A DNA stretch of 34,882 bases, taken from positions 1-34,882 of the forward strand of contig CAMEWM010000014.1 of assembly GCA_945946655.1 (NCBI GenBank), read 5' to 3'. Position 1 is the first letter of the stretch; every line of letters begins with the position of its first letter. This document shows positions 9,043 through 17,026 of this stretch, one piece after another. A model generated the notes under the pieces. That model saw only the letters and a program-made list of their open reading frames with translations, was not told the DNA's origin and searched no databases. The translations under genes were made by a program, and so were the position numbers. The DNA is from an uncultured Clostridium sp. GTDB taxonomy: Bacteria > Bacillota > Clostridia > TANB77 > CAG-508.

Positions 9043-11088
9043 ATGAAAAATAAGAAGATGATAGTAATAATTATTATTTTGGTTATTGTAGCATGTGCAG
9101 GAATAGTACTTTCGGTATATTTACGCAATAAACCAAAGAATAATCCAGAAGATGTATTAATGCAATATGCTAATTGTATTAATACACAAAAATATGAAGA
9201 AATGTATACTTTGATTACAACAGACAGTAAAAATGAAATCTCCCAAGAAGATTTTATAAAAAGAAATAAAAATATATATGAGGGAATAGAAATTGAAAAT
9301 TTTAACATTGAAATAAAAAATATAGAAAAGTCTGGAAAAAATAGTATAAAAATTACATATAAAAATAGTATGGATACCATGTCTGGACATATTGAATTTA
9401 ATAATGTAGCTAATTTAGAGAAGAATAGCAATAAAGAATACGAAATAAAGTGGTCTTCAAACTTAATTTTTCCAAAGTTAAATGAAGAGGATAAAGTGAG
9501 AGTAAAAACTCTAGAAGCCAAAAGAGGAAGTATATTAGACAGAAATGGAGAATATTTAGCTACCAATGGTGTAGCTTCTCAAATTGGTTTAGTTCCAGGA
9601 AAAATGTCGGAAAATAAGGAAGAAGACATAGCAAAAATAGCTGAATTATTAAATATGACTGTGGATGGAATAAATGATGAGCTATCAGCTTCATATGTCA
9701 AGGAAGATACTTTTGTACCACTAAAAACTGTTCAAAAAAATGCAACTGAATTAAAAAATAAGCTATTAGAAATAAAAGGAATAAAAATAATTGACGAAGA
9801 TGAAAGAGTGTATCCATTAGGTGAATCAGCTTCTCAATTAGTGGGATATATACAACCAATAAATGCAGAAGAGCTAAAAGAAAAAGCAGGAGAAGGATAT
9901 ACATCAACAAGTAAGATAGGAAAATACGGATTAGAACGTGTATATGAAAGTATATTAAGAGCGGTAAATGGATCAGAAATATATATTGAGGATTCAGATG
10001 GAAATAAAAAAACATCTATTGCAAAACAAGAACAGAAAGATGGTAATGATGTAAAATTGACTATAGATAGTAATTTGCAAAAAAATGTATATGAACAGTT
10101 TAAGGAAGATAAAAGTGCTGCAGTAGCAATAAATCCAAAGACTGGAGAAGTCTTAGCATTAGTTAGTTGTCCTTCTTTTGATTCGAATGATTTTAGCCTA
10201 GGAATGACTACAGCTGATTATAAAGCATTAACAGAAAATAGCAATAATCCATTATATAATAGATATTTAGCTACATATGCTCCAGGTTCATCTTTTAAAC
10301 CGGTAGTTGGAGCAATAGGGCTTACGACAAAATCTTTTTCTGCAGAAGAAGATTTTGGAAGAAGTGGGACTAAATGGCAAAATGATAGTTCATGGGGAGA
10401 TTTTTATATTACAACTCTTGCAACATACAGTGGAGCTGCAAATCTAAGAAATGCATTAATATATTCAGATAACATTTATTTTGCAAAGGCAGCAATGAAA
10501 ATAGGAAGTGAAAAATTAAAAACATCTCTAAAAAGTATAGGATTTGGAGAGGAAATAAAATTTGCGCAAACAATGAATAAATCTTCATTTTCAAATAGTG
10601 AGAATTTTGTTACTGAAACACAACTTGCAAATTCTGGATATGGACAAGGAGAAGTACTTGTTAACCCAATACATATGGCAATGATATATTCAAGTTTTGT
10701 AAATGAGGGAAATATGATTATGCCATATTTAGAATATAAAGAAAACCCAAGTTCAGCTACAGCGCAATATTATAAAGAAGCAGTATTTTCAAAAGAAGCA
10801 GCTAATACAATAAAGGGTGATCTAATAGAAGTTGTTGAAAATCCAAATGGAACGGCACATTCTGTAAAAATAGAAGGTAAAACTATTGCTGGAAAAACAG
10901 GAACGGCAGAAATAAAACAATCTAAAGATGACAATGATGGTACTGAAATAGGATGGTTTAATGCTTTTAATGTTGGAGAGAATGATACAAATTCATTACT
11001 TATTGTAAGTATGGTAGAAAATGTAAAAGGTAAAGGTGGTAGCCATTATTTGTTACCAAAAGTAAAAGAAATATTTGGGACATATTAA
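9043..11088 (+). CDS. Class B penicillin-binding protein (peptidoglycan transpeptidase)
   Basis: A 681-residue PBP that cross-links peptidoglycan outside the membrane. An N-terminal anchor helix (about 6-26) is followed by an NTF2-like MecA_N-type domain (about 35-145), a dimerisation domain (KRGSILDRNGEYLATNG near 160-176) and the transpeptidase domain. The active-site motifs are S416-S-F-K419, S475-D-N477 and K618-T-G620. The MecA_N-like domain places it with the low-affinity PBP2a/PBP3-like group of Gram-positive bacteria, but beta-lactam affinity cannot be read from the sequence. The open frame extends upstream to 8884 inside the preceding gene. I prefer ATG 9043, which has GGAG nine bases before it and begins the basic MKNKK anchor. 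ATG 9028 is possible. Confidence 0.9.
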   Translation: MKNKKMIVIIIILVIVACAGIVLSVYLRNKPKNNPEDVLMQYANCINTQKYEEMYTLITTDSKNEISQEDFIKRNKNIYEGIEIENFNIEIKNIEKSGKNSIKITYKNSMDTMSGHIEFNNVANLEKNSNKEYEIKWSSNLIFPKLNEEDKVRVKTLEAKRGSILDRNGEYLATNGVASQIGLVPGKMSENKEEDIAKIAELLNMTVDGINDELSASYVKEDTFVPLKTVQKNATELKNKLLEIKGIKIIDEDERVYPLGESASQLVGYIQPINAEELKEKAGEGYTSTSKIGKYGLERVYESILRAVNGSEIYIEDSDGNKKTSIAKQEQKDGNDVKLTIDSNLQKNVYEQFKEDKSAAVAINPKTGEVLALVSCPSFDSNDFSLGMTTADYKALTENSNNPLYNRYLATYAPGSSFKPVVGAIGLTTKSFSAEEDFGRSGTKWQNDSSWGDFYITTLATYSGAANLRNALIYSDNIYFAKAAMKIGSEKLKTSLKSIGFGEEIKFAQTMNKSSFSNSENFVTETQLANSGYGQGEVLVNPIHMAMIYSSFVNEGNMIMPYLEYKENPSSATAQYYKEAVFSKEAANTIKGDLIEVVENPNGTAHSVKIEGKTIAGKTGTAEIKQSKDDNDGTEIGWFNAFNVGENDTNSLLIVSMVENVKGKGGSHYLLPKVKEIFGTY

Positions 11089-11172
11089 TAGATTTTGTAG
11101 TTAAATAAAGTCATTTTAAAGTCACTTTTAGATGATAAAGTAAAACAAATGCAATTTATAAACGAGGATATA

Positions 11173-12219
11173 ATGGAAAAGACTAAAAAGATAAAGAAAC
11201 TAATAACTAATTTAATAATTTTTATTTTATTGATAATATTAACTTTTTACTTTGTATTAAAAGACCAAGATATTTCACAAATGTATAATATCGTAAGAGG
11301 AGTAAAAAAAGAATTCATATGTATAGCAATAGGAGTTATGTGCATTTATATCAGTTGTGAAGCTATAAATATAAAAAGAATTTTAAATGAATTAGGAGAA
11401 AATACAACATTTTTATGTGCAATAAAGTATACATTAATAGGCTTCTTCTTTAGTGCAATAACTCCTGCTGCGAGCGGTGGTCAACCAATGGAAATATATT
11501 ATATGCACAAAGATAAGGTATCTGTAGCACATTCTACATTGACACTTTTAATGCAACTTTGTTGTTTTCAAATTATTTCTATATCATTAGGAATAATAAG
11601 TGCAATTATACACTTTGATGTTTTAAAAACAGGATTAATTTATTTGTTTATCCTCGGTATAGTACTAAACTCCAGTGCTTTAGTATTGTTGGTAATAGCA
11701 ATATTTTCAAAAAAGCTATCTGAGAGTTTAATTAAATTTGTTGTAAAAGTATTAAAGTTATGTAGAATAAGAAATATTGAAGATAAACAGACAAGACTAG
11801 AAAAAGAATTAGAGTCTTATCAGACAAGTGCTGTTTATATAAAAGAACATAAGAAATTAATGATAAAAACATTAATTACTACAGTAATACAACTATTAGC
11901 TTATTACAGTGTGACATATTGGATATATTTAGCATTTGGTTTAAATAGTTACAATATTTGGCAAATATTAACATTACAGGCTGTTTTATATGCTACTGTA
12001 TCAGGAATACCATCACCAGGATCTGTTGGAGTAAGTGAAGGTGGATTTTTAGGAATATTTAAAAAGGCGTTTCCAGAAGCTACTATTAGCAGTGCTATGT
12101 TACTAAGCAGAGGAATTAATTTCTATCTATTAATACTAATTAGTGTAATTGTAGTTATGATAAACACATTAAAAGAAAAGAAAAAAGATGATAATGTTAT
12201 AGAAAATGTAACAAACTAA
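11173..12219 (+). CDS. YbhN/UPF0104-type (LPG synthase transmembrane domain) membrane protein
   Basis: An integral membrane protein of about 348 residues with roughly eight hydrophobic segments. It carries the family marks: an ITPAASGGQPMEIYYM segment near residue 97 and SGIPSPGSVGVSEGGFLG near 276-293. This is the flippase-like transmembrane domain found in lysylphosphatidylglycerol synthases (MprF) and in stand-alone YbhN proteins. The cytosolic aminoacyl-transferase domain of MprF is absent, so it is probably a lipid transporter or envelope protein and not an LPG synthase. It follows the PBP gene, which fits an envelope role. ATG 11173 has GAGGA close upstream; ATG 11149 in the same frame lacks a good ribosome site. 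Confidence 0.82.
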   Translation: MEKTKKIKKLITNLIIFILLIILTFYFVLKDQDISQMYNIVRGVKKEFICIAIGVMCIYISCEAINIKRILNELGENTTFLCAIKYTLIGFFFSAITPAASGGQPMEIYYMHKDKVSVAHSTLTLLMQLCCFQIISISLGIISAIIHFDVLKTGLIYLFILGIVLNSSALVLLVIAIFSKKLSESLIKFVVKVLKLCRIRNIEDKQTRLEKELESYQTSAVYIKEHKKLMIKTLITTVIQLLAYYSVTYWIYLAFGLNSYNIWQILTLQAVLYATVSGIPSPGSVGVSEGGFLGIFKKAFPEATISSAMLLSRGINFYLLILISVIVVMINTLKEKKKDDNVIENVTN

Positions 12220-12222
12220 TTT

Positions 12223-12252
12223 ACCTCTTAATATAATAAACATATAAGAGGT
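12223..12252 (+). promoter_or_regulatory. Inverted repeat covering the cwlJ-like ribosome binding site
   Basis: ACCTCTTA (12223-12230) is exactly complementary to TAAGAGGT (12245-12252), with a 14-base loop. The right arm is the Shine-Dalgarno core of the cwlJ-like gene (AAGAGGTGAG, 7 bases before ATG 12263). When folded, the hairpin would hide the ribosome site. There is no T run, so it is not an obvious terminator. Confidence 0.5.
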
Positions 12253-12262
12253 GAGATGGCCA

Positions 12263-12710
12263 ATGGCATATTCAGATAGAGAATTAATTGCTAGAATGAT
12301 ACAGTGCGAAGCAGGACGGTGAAGGAGATAATGGAATGAAGGCAGTTGCTAGCGTTATAATGAATAGAGTAAATGTGCCAGATGGAGAATATGCAAGAGT
12401 ATCTCAAGGTGGAAATATACGAAACATATTATTTCAAGAAGGACAATTTGACTGCGCAAGAGAGACAATTAGGGGAAACTACAACAGTCAAAATATATAC
12501 AATATGGTGCCAACAGATTTACACTATTATATTGCAGACTGGGCTTTAGCTGGAAATAGATTGAACGAAATAGATAATTGCTTATGGTATTTAAATCCAT
12601 ATAGACCATCTTGTGGCAGTACATTCCCAGCAAACGGATCTGGAACTTTGCATACAAGATTAGGTGAACATTGTTTTTATAGACCAACACCTCTATATAG
12701 TAAAACATAA
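12263..12710 (+). CDS. cwlJ: CwlJ/SleB-type spore cortex-lytic enzyme, interrupted by a +1 shift at CGG
   Basis: Reading from ATG 12263 (GAGGTGAG 7 bases upstream) gives 18 residues ending CEAG, then an in-frame CGG and a TGA. Skipping the C at 12317 gives a complete 148-residue hydrolase_2 (SleB/CwlJ) domain: CEAGGEGDNGMKAVASV...NRV, then the C-terminal HCFYRPT. The length and the closing motif match CwlJ, which has only the catalytic domain, better than SleB, which also has a signal peptide and PG-binding domain. CwlJ degrades cortex peptidoglycan during germination and needs GerQ. A GerQ-like gene follows directly, supporting the call. The break lies inside the conserved E-A-x-G-E signature, so the upstream product alone (19 residues) would be inactive. 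The downstream part has no good start of its own. See the frameshift-site entry. Confidence 0.85.
12314..12322 (+). other. Candidate +1 frameshift site GGA-CGG-TGA (cwlJ-like)
   Basis: Frame 0 reads GGA CGG TGA and stops. Omitting C12317 reads GGA GGT GAA (Gly-Gly-Glu), completing the family signature E-A-x-G-E and continuing for 129 further residues. It shares CGGTGAA with the site at 15957. It is one of only three in-frame CGG codons in the window, all at frameshifts. Confidence 0.7.
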
Positions 12711-12727
12711 TTAACAAGGGGGAAAAG

Positions 12728-13057
12728 TTGGAAAGTAAATTAATAGAAAATAGACAAATAGATGCAAGCCAAAATAGTAGCTGGCCTGAGACTCTAAGAA
12801 ATCCTATTTATACTCCTGCTTTTTTAAGAGAGCAGATAGGAAAATTGATGAGAGTAGAGTTCTTAATTGGAACCAACAATCTAGTTGATAGAATAGGAGT
12901 TCTAGAAGATGTTGGTGCAAGTTATATTTTACTAAGATCATTTGAAAATGATAGTTTAGTATATTGTGATATATATTCAATCAAATTCATAACTATATCT
13001 ACAACTGGAATATATACAAATTATTTACAAATGTATAATCGTAATGGACAATATTAA
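12728..13057 (+). CDS. gerQ: GerQ-like spore coat protein
   Basis: A 109-residue protein starting at TTG 12728, placed just after a strong AAGGGGG site. No ATG fits. The region IGKLMRVEFLIG...DRIGVLEDVGASYILLRS...YCDIYSIKFITI follows the GerQ (YwdL) pattern of a small beta domain with GK, a GxxE turn and a closing tyrosine-rich strand. In Bacillus, gerQ is next to cwlJ, and GerQ is a coat protein cross-linked by transglutaminase that is needed for CwlJ function. The same gene order here (18 bases after the cwlJ-like stop) is strong supporting context. The N-terminal Gln-rich region of Bacillus GerQ is reduced. Recognition rests on pattern plus neighbourhood. Confidence 0.7.
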   Translation: MESKLIENRQIDASQNSSWPETLRNPIYTPAFLREQIGKLMRVEFLIGTNNLVDRIGVLEDVGASYILLRSFENDSLVYCDIYSIKFITISTTGIYTNYLQMYNRNGQY

Positions 13058-13121
13058 AAATATTATAAGCTCCAATATAGAATCTACTTAAATAAAATAT
13101 TGTATAAAGAGGAATTTGTTA

Positions 13122-13784
13122 ATGAAGAAAATATTGTTAATTGAGGATAATGAAGCTATATTAAAAGGTCTAAAATATTCATTAGAACAAGAAATGTTTG
13201 AAGTCGAAATAGCAAAAGATTTCGAAACTGCAAAAGAAAAGCTATGCTCTAATGAATATAATTTAATTATATTAGATGTAATGTTGCCTGATGGGAATGG
13301 TTTTGAACTATGTAAGTGTATCAAGCAAAAAATAGAAACACCTGTAATATTTTTAACTGCAAAAGATGAAGAACAAGATGTTGTAAAAGGCTTCGAGTTA
13401 GGTGCAGATGACTATGTTATAAAACCATTTAGAATAAGAGAATTAATATCAAGGATAAATAATATATTAAAAAGATATGAAAAAGAAAGTACTAATACAC
13501 TTAGAACAGGTAATATTCTCATAGATTTAGATGCTTCTAGAGTCTATGTTAATGATAAAGAGATAATTTTTACGGCATTAGAATATAAGATATTAGTATT
13601 ATTGTTCTCAAATATGGGAAGAACAGTGACAAGAGAAAATATATTGGACAAGATATGGGATGTAGCAGGAAATTTCGTAAATGATAATACTCTTACAGTA
13701 TATGTAAAAAGGATAAGAGCTAAGCTTGGAGAAAATGATGTAATAAAAACGATTAAAGGCATTGGTTATAGAGTGGATAAATAG
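13122..13784 (+). CDS. OmpR/PhoB-family response regulator
   Basis: A 220-residue two-domain regulator. The receiver domain (1-120) has the acidic pair E8-D9, the phosphorylation site D52 (LIILDVMLPDG) and the conserved Lys in YVIKPF. The winged-helix DNA-binding domain (about 128-220) contains FTALEYKILVLLFSNMGRTVTRE and the recognition segment TLTVYVKRIRAKLG, ending in KTIKGIGYRVDK. It is probably phosphorylated by the kinase encoded 8 bases downstream. ATG 13122 is preferred because AGAGGA lies 8 bases before it; TTG 13116 is in frame but too close. The regulon is unknown. A BceR/VanR-like role in envelope stress would fit, but this is inference. Confidence 0.93.
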   Translation: MKKILLIEDNEAILKGLKYSLEQEMFEVEIAKDFETAKEKLCSNEYNLIILDVMLPDGNGFELCKCIKQKIETPVIFLTAKDEEQDVVKGFELGADDYVIKPFRIRELISRINNILKRYEKESTNTLRTGNILIDLDASRVYVNDKEIIFTALEYKILVLLFSNMGRTVTRENILDKIWDVAGNFVNDNTLTVYVKRIRAKLGENDVIKTIKGIGYRVDK

Positions 13785-13792
13785 GAGTAAAG

Positions 13793-15019
13793 ATGATAAA
13801 TAAAACAAGTATTAAGCAAATAATAATTCCTGGAATAGTTTTAATATGTATTGCAATATTAAGCTTTTTTATCGTGACTACAATTCAAAATAAAAAATAT
13901 GAAAAAATAGTAAATGAAACAATTTCTAATTTTATAGATGAGATAATGGAAAAATATCCAGAGACTTCAGAAGATGATATTATCAAAATATTAAATGATA
14001 TAGAAAATACAAATGAGCAAAAAGAAAAGATGAAAATATTAAAAAAATACGGATATACAAATAATTTATCATATATAAAAAAACTAGAAAATGAAATGTA
14101 CAGCAATATGAAATTTAACATTGTTGTAATTTGTGTTTTTGGAATATTGATATTGACTATAGTTCTTATATATAATAGAAAAAAAGAAAGAGAAATAAAA
14201 AAGATAAATAAATATCTCAATGAAATAAACAATGGAAATTATGAGCTGAAAATAGAAGAAAATTGTGAAGATGAACTTTCAAAGTTGAAAAATGAACTAT
14301 ATAAAACTACCGTATTATTAAGAGAAACAGCAGAAAATAGTGAGCAAGAAAAAATTAATTTAAGTAATTCTTTAGCAGATATTTCACATCAAATAAAAAC
14401 ACCTCTTACATCAATAAGGATAATGCTTGACAATATTGAAGAAAATCCAGATATGGACAGTAAAACGAGAGAAGAATTTATAGAAGACATTAGTAAACAG
14501 ATAGAATGGATTTCTTCTTTGGTTATATCATTATTAAAACTTGCAAAATTTGATGCAGGAGCGATTAAAATGAATGACCAAGAAGTAAATGTGAAAAAAT
14601 TGATAAATCATGTATTATCAAATTTGGCTATTTTATTAGACATAAAAAATATTAAAATAGAACAGAAAATTGATGATGATACAATAATAAAAGCCGATTA
14701 TAATTGGCAATTGGAGGCTCTTACAAACATAATAAAAAATGCAATTGAACATAGCAATGAGAATGGTACAATACATATTGATGTTGAAAATAATAGTGTA
14801 TTTGTAAAAATAAAAATTAGAGATGAAGGAGAAGGAATTAATAAAAAAGATATAAAACATATATTTGATAGATTTTACAAAGCAAAAAAATCCTCTGAAA
14901 ATAGTATTGGAATAGGATTATCTCTTGCTAAAACCATAATTGAACAGGAGAATGGATATATAAAAGTTGACTCTGAAGTTGACAGAGGCACAACTTTTGA
15001 GATAAAATATCTAAAATAA
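13793..15019 (+). CDS. Sensor histidine kinase
   Basis: A 408-residue membrane kinase. Two helices (about 9-31 and 108-128) flank an extracellular segment of about 75 residues rich in charged residues. A HAMP-like linker and the dimerisation/phosphoacceptor domain with H199 (ADISHQIKTPLTSI) follow. The HATPase domain shows the N box (NIIKNAIEHS), G1 (DEGEGI), an F box (IFDRFYKAK) and G2 (SIGIGLSLAKTIIEQE). It should phosphorylate the response regulator encoded just upstream. The small sensor domain is larger than in intramembrane BceS kinases, so it may sense an external ligand directly. GGAG precedes ATG 13793. The gene is followed by signal peptidase I. Confidence 0.92.
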   Translation: MINKTSIKQIIIPGIVLICIAILSFFIVTTIQNKKYEKIVNETISNFIDEIMEKYPETSEDDIIKILNDIENTNEQKEKMKILKKYGYTNNLSYIKKLENEMYSNMKFNIVVICVFGILILTIVLIYNRKKEREIKKINKYLNEINNGNYELKIEENCEDELSKLKNELYKTTVLLRETAENSEQEKINLSNSLADISHQIKTPLTSIRIMLDNIEENPDMDSKTREEFIEDISKQIEWISSLVISLLKLAKFDAGAIKMNDQEVNVKKLINHVLSNLAILLDIKNIKIEQKIDDDTIIKADYNWQLEALTNIIKNAIEHSNENGTIHIDVENNSVFVKIKIRDEGEGINKKDIKHIFDRFYKAKKSSENSIGIGLSLAKTIIEQENGYIKVDSEVDRGTTFEIKYLK

Positions 15020-15066
15020 AAGGAACCAAAAGAGAGAGCCAAATGGCTCCGGGTTGGAGAATGAAA

Positions 15067-15705
15067 ATGAATAAAGAAAAAATAAAAGATATATTAGAGT
15101 GGATATTTTGTATAATAATAGCTGTAATCTTAGCTCTTACAATTAAATACTTTATAGGAACTCCCACAATCGTAAAAAAGACATCAATGTATCCTACCCT
15201 TAAACAGGATGAAAGATTAATTTTAAATAGAATTCCGAGAACATTACACAAAATGCCTGAAAGAGGAGATATAATTACTTTTGAAGAGCCAAGTAAAGAT
15301 TATTTAACTAAAGAAGAACTTGAACAAAGTGTAGTAGCAAGATATGAAAAAGAACCTGATACTTTATTAAAAAAATTTACTCATAACGTATTAGAAATTA
15401 ATAAGGCAAGTTTTATAAAGAGAGTAATTGCACTTCCAGGGGAACATGTAGAAATAAAGGATAATAAAGTTTTTATCAATGGAGAACCATTGGATGAGAG
15501 TTCATATTTAGAAGAAGGCGTAATTACTGACAACGGAAGAGGAGAATGTACAAATTTTGTAGTGCCAGAGGGATGTGTATTTGCAATGGGAGATAATAGA
15601 GCCGGAAGCATGGACTGTAGATGTTTTGGATGTATCCCATTAGCAAAGATTGAAGGAAAAGTTCTAATAAGAATAACACCATTTAGCAGATTTGGAAAAG
15701 TATAA
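15067..15705 (+). CDS. lepB: Type I signal peptidase (Lys-type)
   Basis: A protein of about 212 residues that cleaves signal peptides at the outer membrane face. One N-terminal helix (about 9-29) is followed by box B with the catalytic Ser40 (TSMYPTLKQDERL), the general-base Lys118 in IKRVIALPGEHVEI, and box E (MGDNRAGSMDCRCFG). Ser/Lys catalysis separates it from the Ser/His enzyme at 23439. The insert between boxes, with the EELEQSVVARYEKEPDT stretch, is longer than in minimal SipS enzymes. The frame is open from ATG 15043, but GGAG at 15056-15059 is placed for ATG 15067. A short GAGCC/GGCTC hairpin (15035-15049) lies between it and the kinase gene. It is probably co-transcribed with the two-component system. 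Confidence 0.9.
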   Translation: MNKEKIKDILEWIFCIIIAVILALTIKYFIGTPTIVKKTSMYPTLKQDERLILNRIPRTLHKMPERGDIITFEEPSKDYLTKEELEQSVVARYEKEPDTLLKKFTHNVLEINKASFIKRVIALPGEHVEIKDNKVFINGEPLDESSYLEEGVITDNGRGECTNFVVPEGCVFAMGDNRAGSMDCRCFGCIPLAKIEGKVLIRITPFSRFGKV

Positions 15706-15716
15706 TGTAGAAAATA

Positions 15717-15752
15717 AAAAACTTGTATAATATAAAATTATACAAGTTTTTT
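15717..15752 (+). terminator. Rho-independent terminator after signal peptidase I
   Basis: A perfect 15-bp stem (15717-15731 with 15737-15751), a 5-base loop and a T-rich right arm. Confidence 0.9.
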
Positions 15753-15812
15753 GTATTAAGTTGTAATAAAGTAAGTACGTTATACACTAATAGAGTGAAA
15801 GGAGGATGAGTT

Positions 15813-16308
15813 ATGCAGAATATTGAAGAAATATATCAAAATTATGCAGGTATAGTATATAAATATATATTCTGCTTAACAGGAAATGAAGACATATCAG
15901 AAGAAATTGTCCAAGAAACTTTTTTAGTGGCAGTAAAAGACATAAATAAATTTAAGCGGTGAATGTAAAATTTCAACATGGCTATGTCAGATTGCAAAGT
16001 ACATATGGTATGGAAAAATAAAAAAAGATAAAAGAGATAAAGAAATTCCTATAGATGAACTAAATGAAGTATTAATTACAAACGAAGAAATAGAAGAAAA
16101 GATATGTAGACAAGAAGAAAAAATGGAATTATTTAAAAAGATGCAAAAACTGGATGAAGAATCCAGAAATGTAATGTATTTAAGAATTTTAGGAGACTTT
16201 AATTATGAAGAGATAGCAGAAATTACAGGAAAAACAGCAAATTGGGCGAGAGTAACTTTTTTTCGTGGAAAGCAGAAATTGAAGGAGGAGAATAATAATG
16301 AAAAATGA
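15813..16308 (+). CDS. ECF-family sigma factor, interrupted by a +1 shift at CGG
   Basis: ATG 15813 follows a strong AAAGGAGG site. The first 48 residues form the start of sigma region 2 (EEIVQETFLVAVKDINKFK). Frame 0 then meets CGG and TGA. Skipping C15957 restores KFKGECKISTWLCQIAKYIWY, the standard end of region 2, and continues through region 4 (NYEEIAEITGKTANWARVTFFRGKQKL) to 16308. The whole is 164 residues, normal for an ECF sigma factor. The anti-sigma gene overlaps its end by 11 bases, so the full frame is expected to be translated for coupling. The uninterrupted upstream product (49 residues) could not bind a promoter. The downstream part lacks a good ribosome site. Possible promoter: TTGTAA-N16-TACACT at 15761-15788 (weak). 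Confidence 0.85.
15954..15962 (+). other. Candidate +1 frameshift site AAG-CGG-TGA (ECF sigma)
   Basis: Frame 0 reads AAG CGG TGA and stops. Omitting C15957 reads AAG GGT GAA (Lys-Gly-Glu), the F-x-G-E pattern common before the TWL segment of sigma region 2. The seven bases CGGTGAA are identical to those at the cwlJ-like site, although the surrounding sequences are unrelated. Confidence 0.7.
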
Positions 16309-16942
16309 ATGTGAAATAGTGCAGGACTTATTATTTGGATATAATGATGAAACTTTGAGAAAATCTTCTAAAGAATTAGTAGAAAAGCATTTGGCAAATT
16401 GTGAAGAATGTCAAGATGCATTAAAAGAAATTCAGGAGGATACACATAAAGAAGAAAAGAAAGAAAAAGAGATAGACTATCTAAAAAAGATAAATACAAA
16501 AATATCAAAGAAAAATATAATAATAAAAGTAGCTCTAATCTTAATAACAGTGATAATATTATTTAATTTATTAGTACTAATAACATATGAAAATCAAAAA
16601 GCTGATTTAGAAATTTTTATAAGTAAAGAAGCAACACAAGAAGAAGTAGAAAACATTAGAAAAAAGATAGAGTCAAAATATGATGGAGAAATAAGATTTA
16701 AAACGAAAGAAGAGTATTTAGAAGAGACAAGAAGTAATTTATCCAATAAAGAATATCTAGTAGATGGATGGGAGGAAGATAACCCATTTAGAGATGCTTT
16801 TGTAATACAAGTGGATGCAAGACAAGAGGAAGAAATATTAGAAAATTTAAAATATGTGGAAGGTGTTGGGATAACAACATCACAAGTAAGTAGAAATCCA
16901 TATGAATATTTTATAAGACTTTTAATTAACAAATTGAGATAG
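16298..16942 (+). CDS. Anti-sigma factor with zinc-finger and FtsX-like extracellular domain
   Basis: A 214-residue single-pass membrane protein overlapping the sigma gene by 11 bases, with AAGGAGGAG before ATG 16298. The cytoplasmic part is a zf-HC2-type anti-sigma domain: C5, H31, C35 and C38 (H-x3-C-x2-C). One helix lies near residues 74-95. The outer part (about 100-205) has the order of the FtsX extracellular domain: a strand with FISKEATQEEVENIRKKI, a YLEE segment, then NPFRDAFVIQVD and a final strand near LKYVEGVGIT. FtsX uses this domain to contact peptidoglycan hydrolases. I infer that this protein holds the ECF sigma at the membrane and senses an envelope or hydrolase state through an FtsX-like domain. 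The domain match is by pattern and not by search. Confidence 0.75.
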   Translation: MKNECEIVQDLLFGYNDETLRKSSKELVEKHLANCEECQDALKEIQEDTHKEEKKEKEIDYLKKINTKISKKNIIIKVALILITVIILFNLLVLITYENQKADLEIFISKEATQEEVENIRKKIESKYDGEIRFKTKEEYLEETRSNLSNKEYLVDGWEEDNPFRDAFVIQVDARQEEEILENLKYVEGVGITTSQVSRNPYEYFIRLLINKLR

Positions 16943-17026
16943 TTAGAGATTTTTCTTTATAACATTAAATAGAATATTTATTTTTTAGCCAATTTATGTT
17001 AGCATGTAATAAAAGAGGAAAAGAGC

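Noticed and set aside
15035-15049. GAGCC/GGCTC hairpin between the kinase and signal peptidase genes as a terminator
   Set aside because: Only five pairs and no T run; it may slightly affect translation but is too weak to call.
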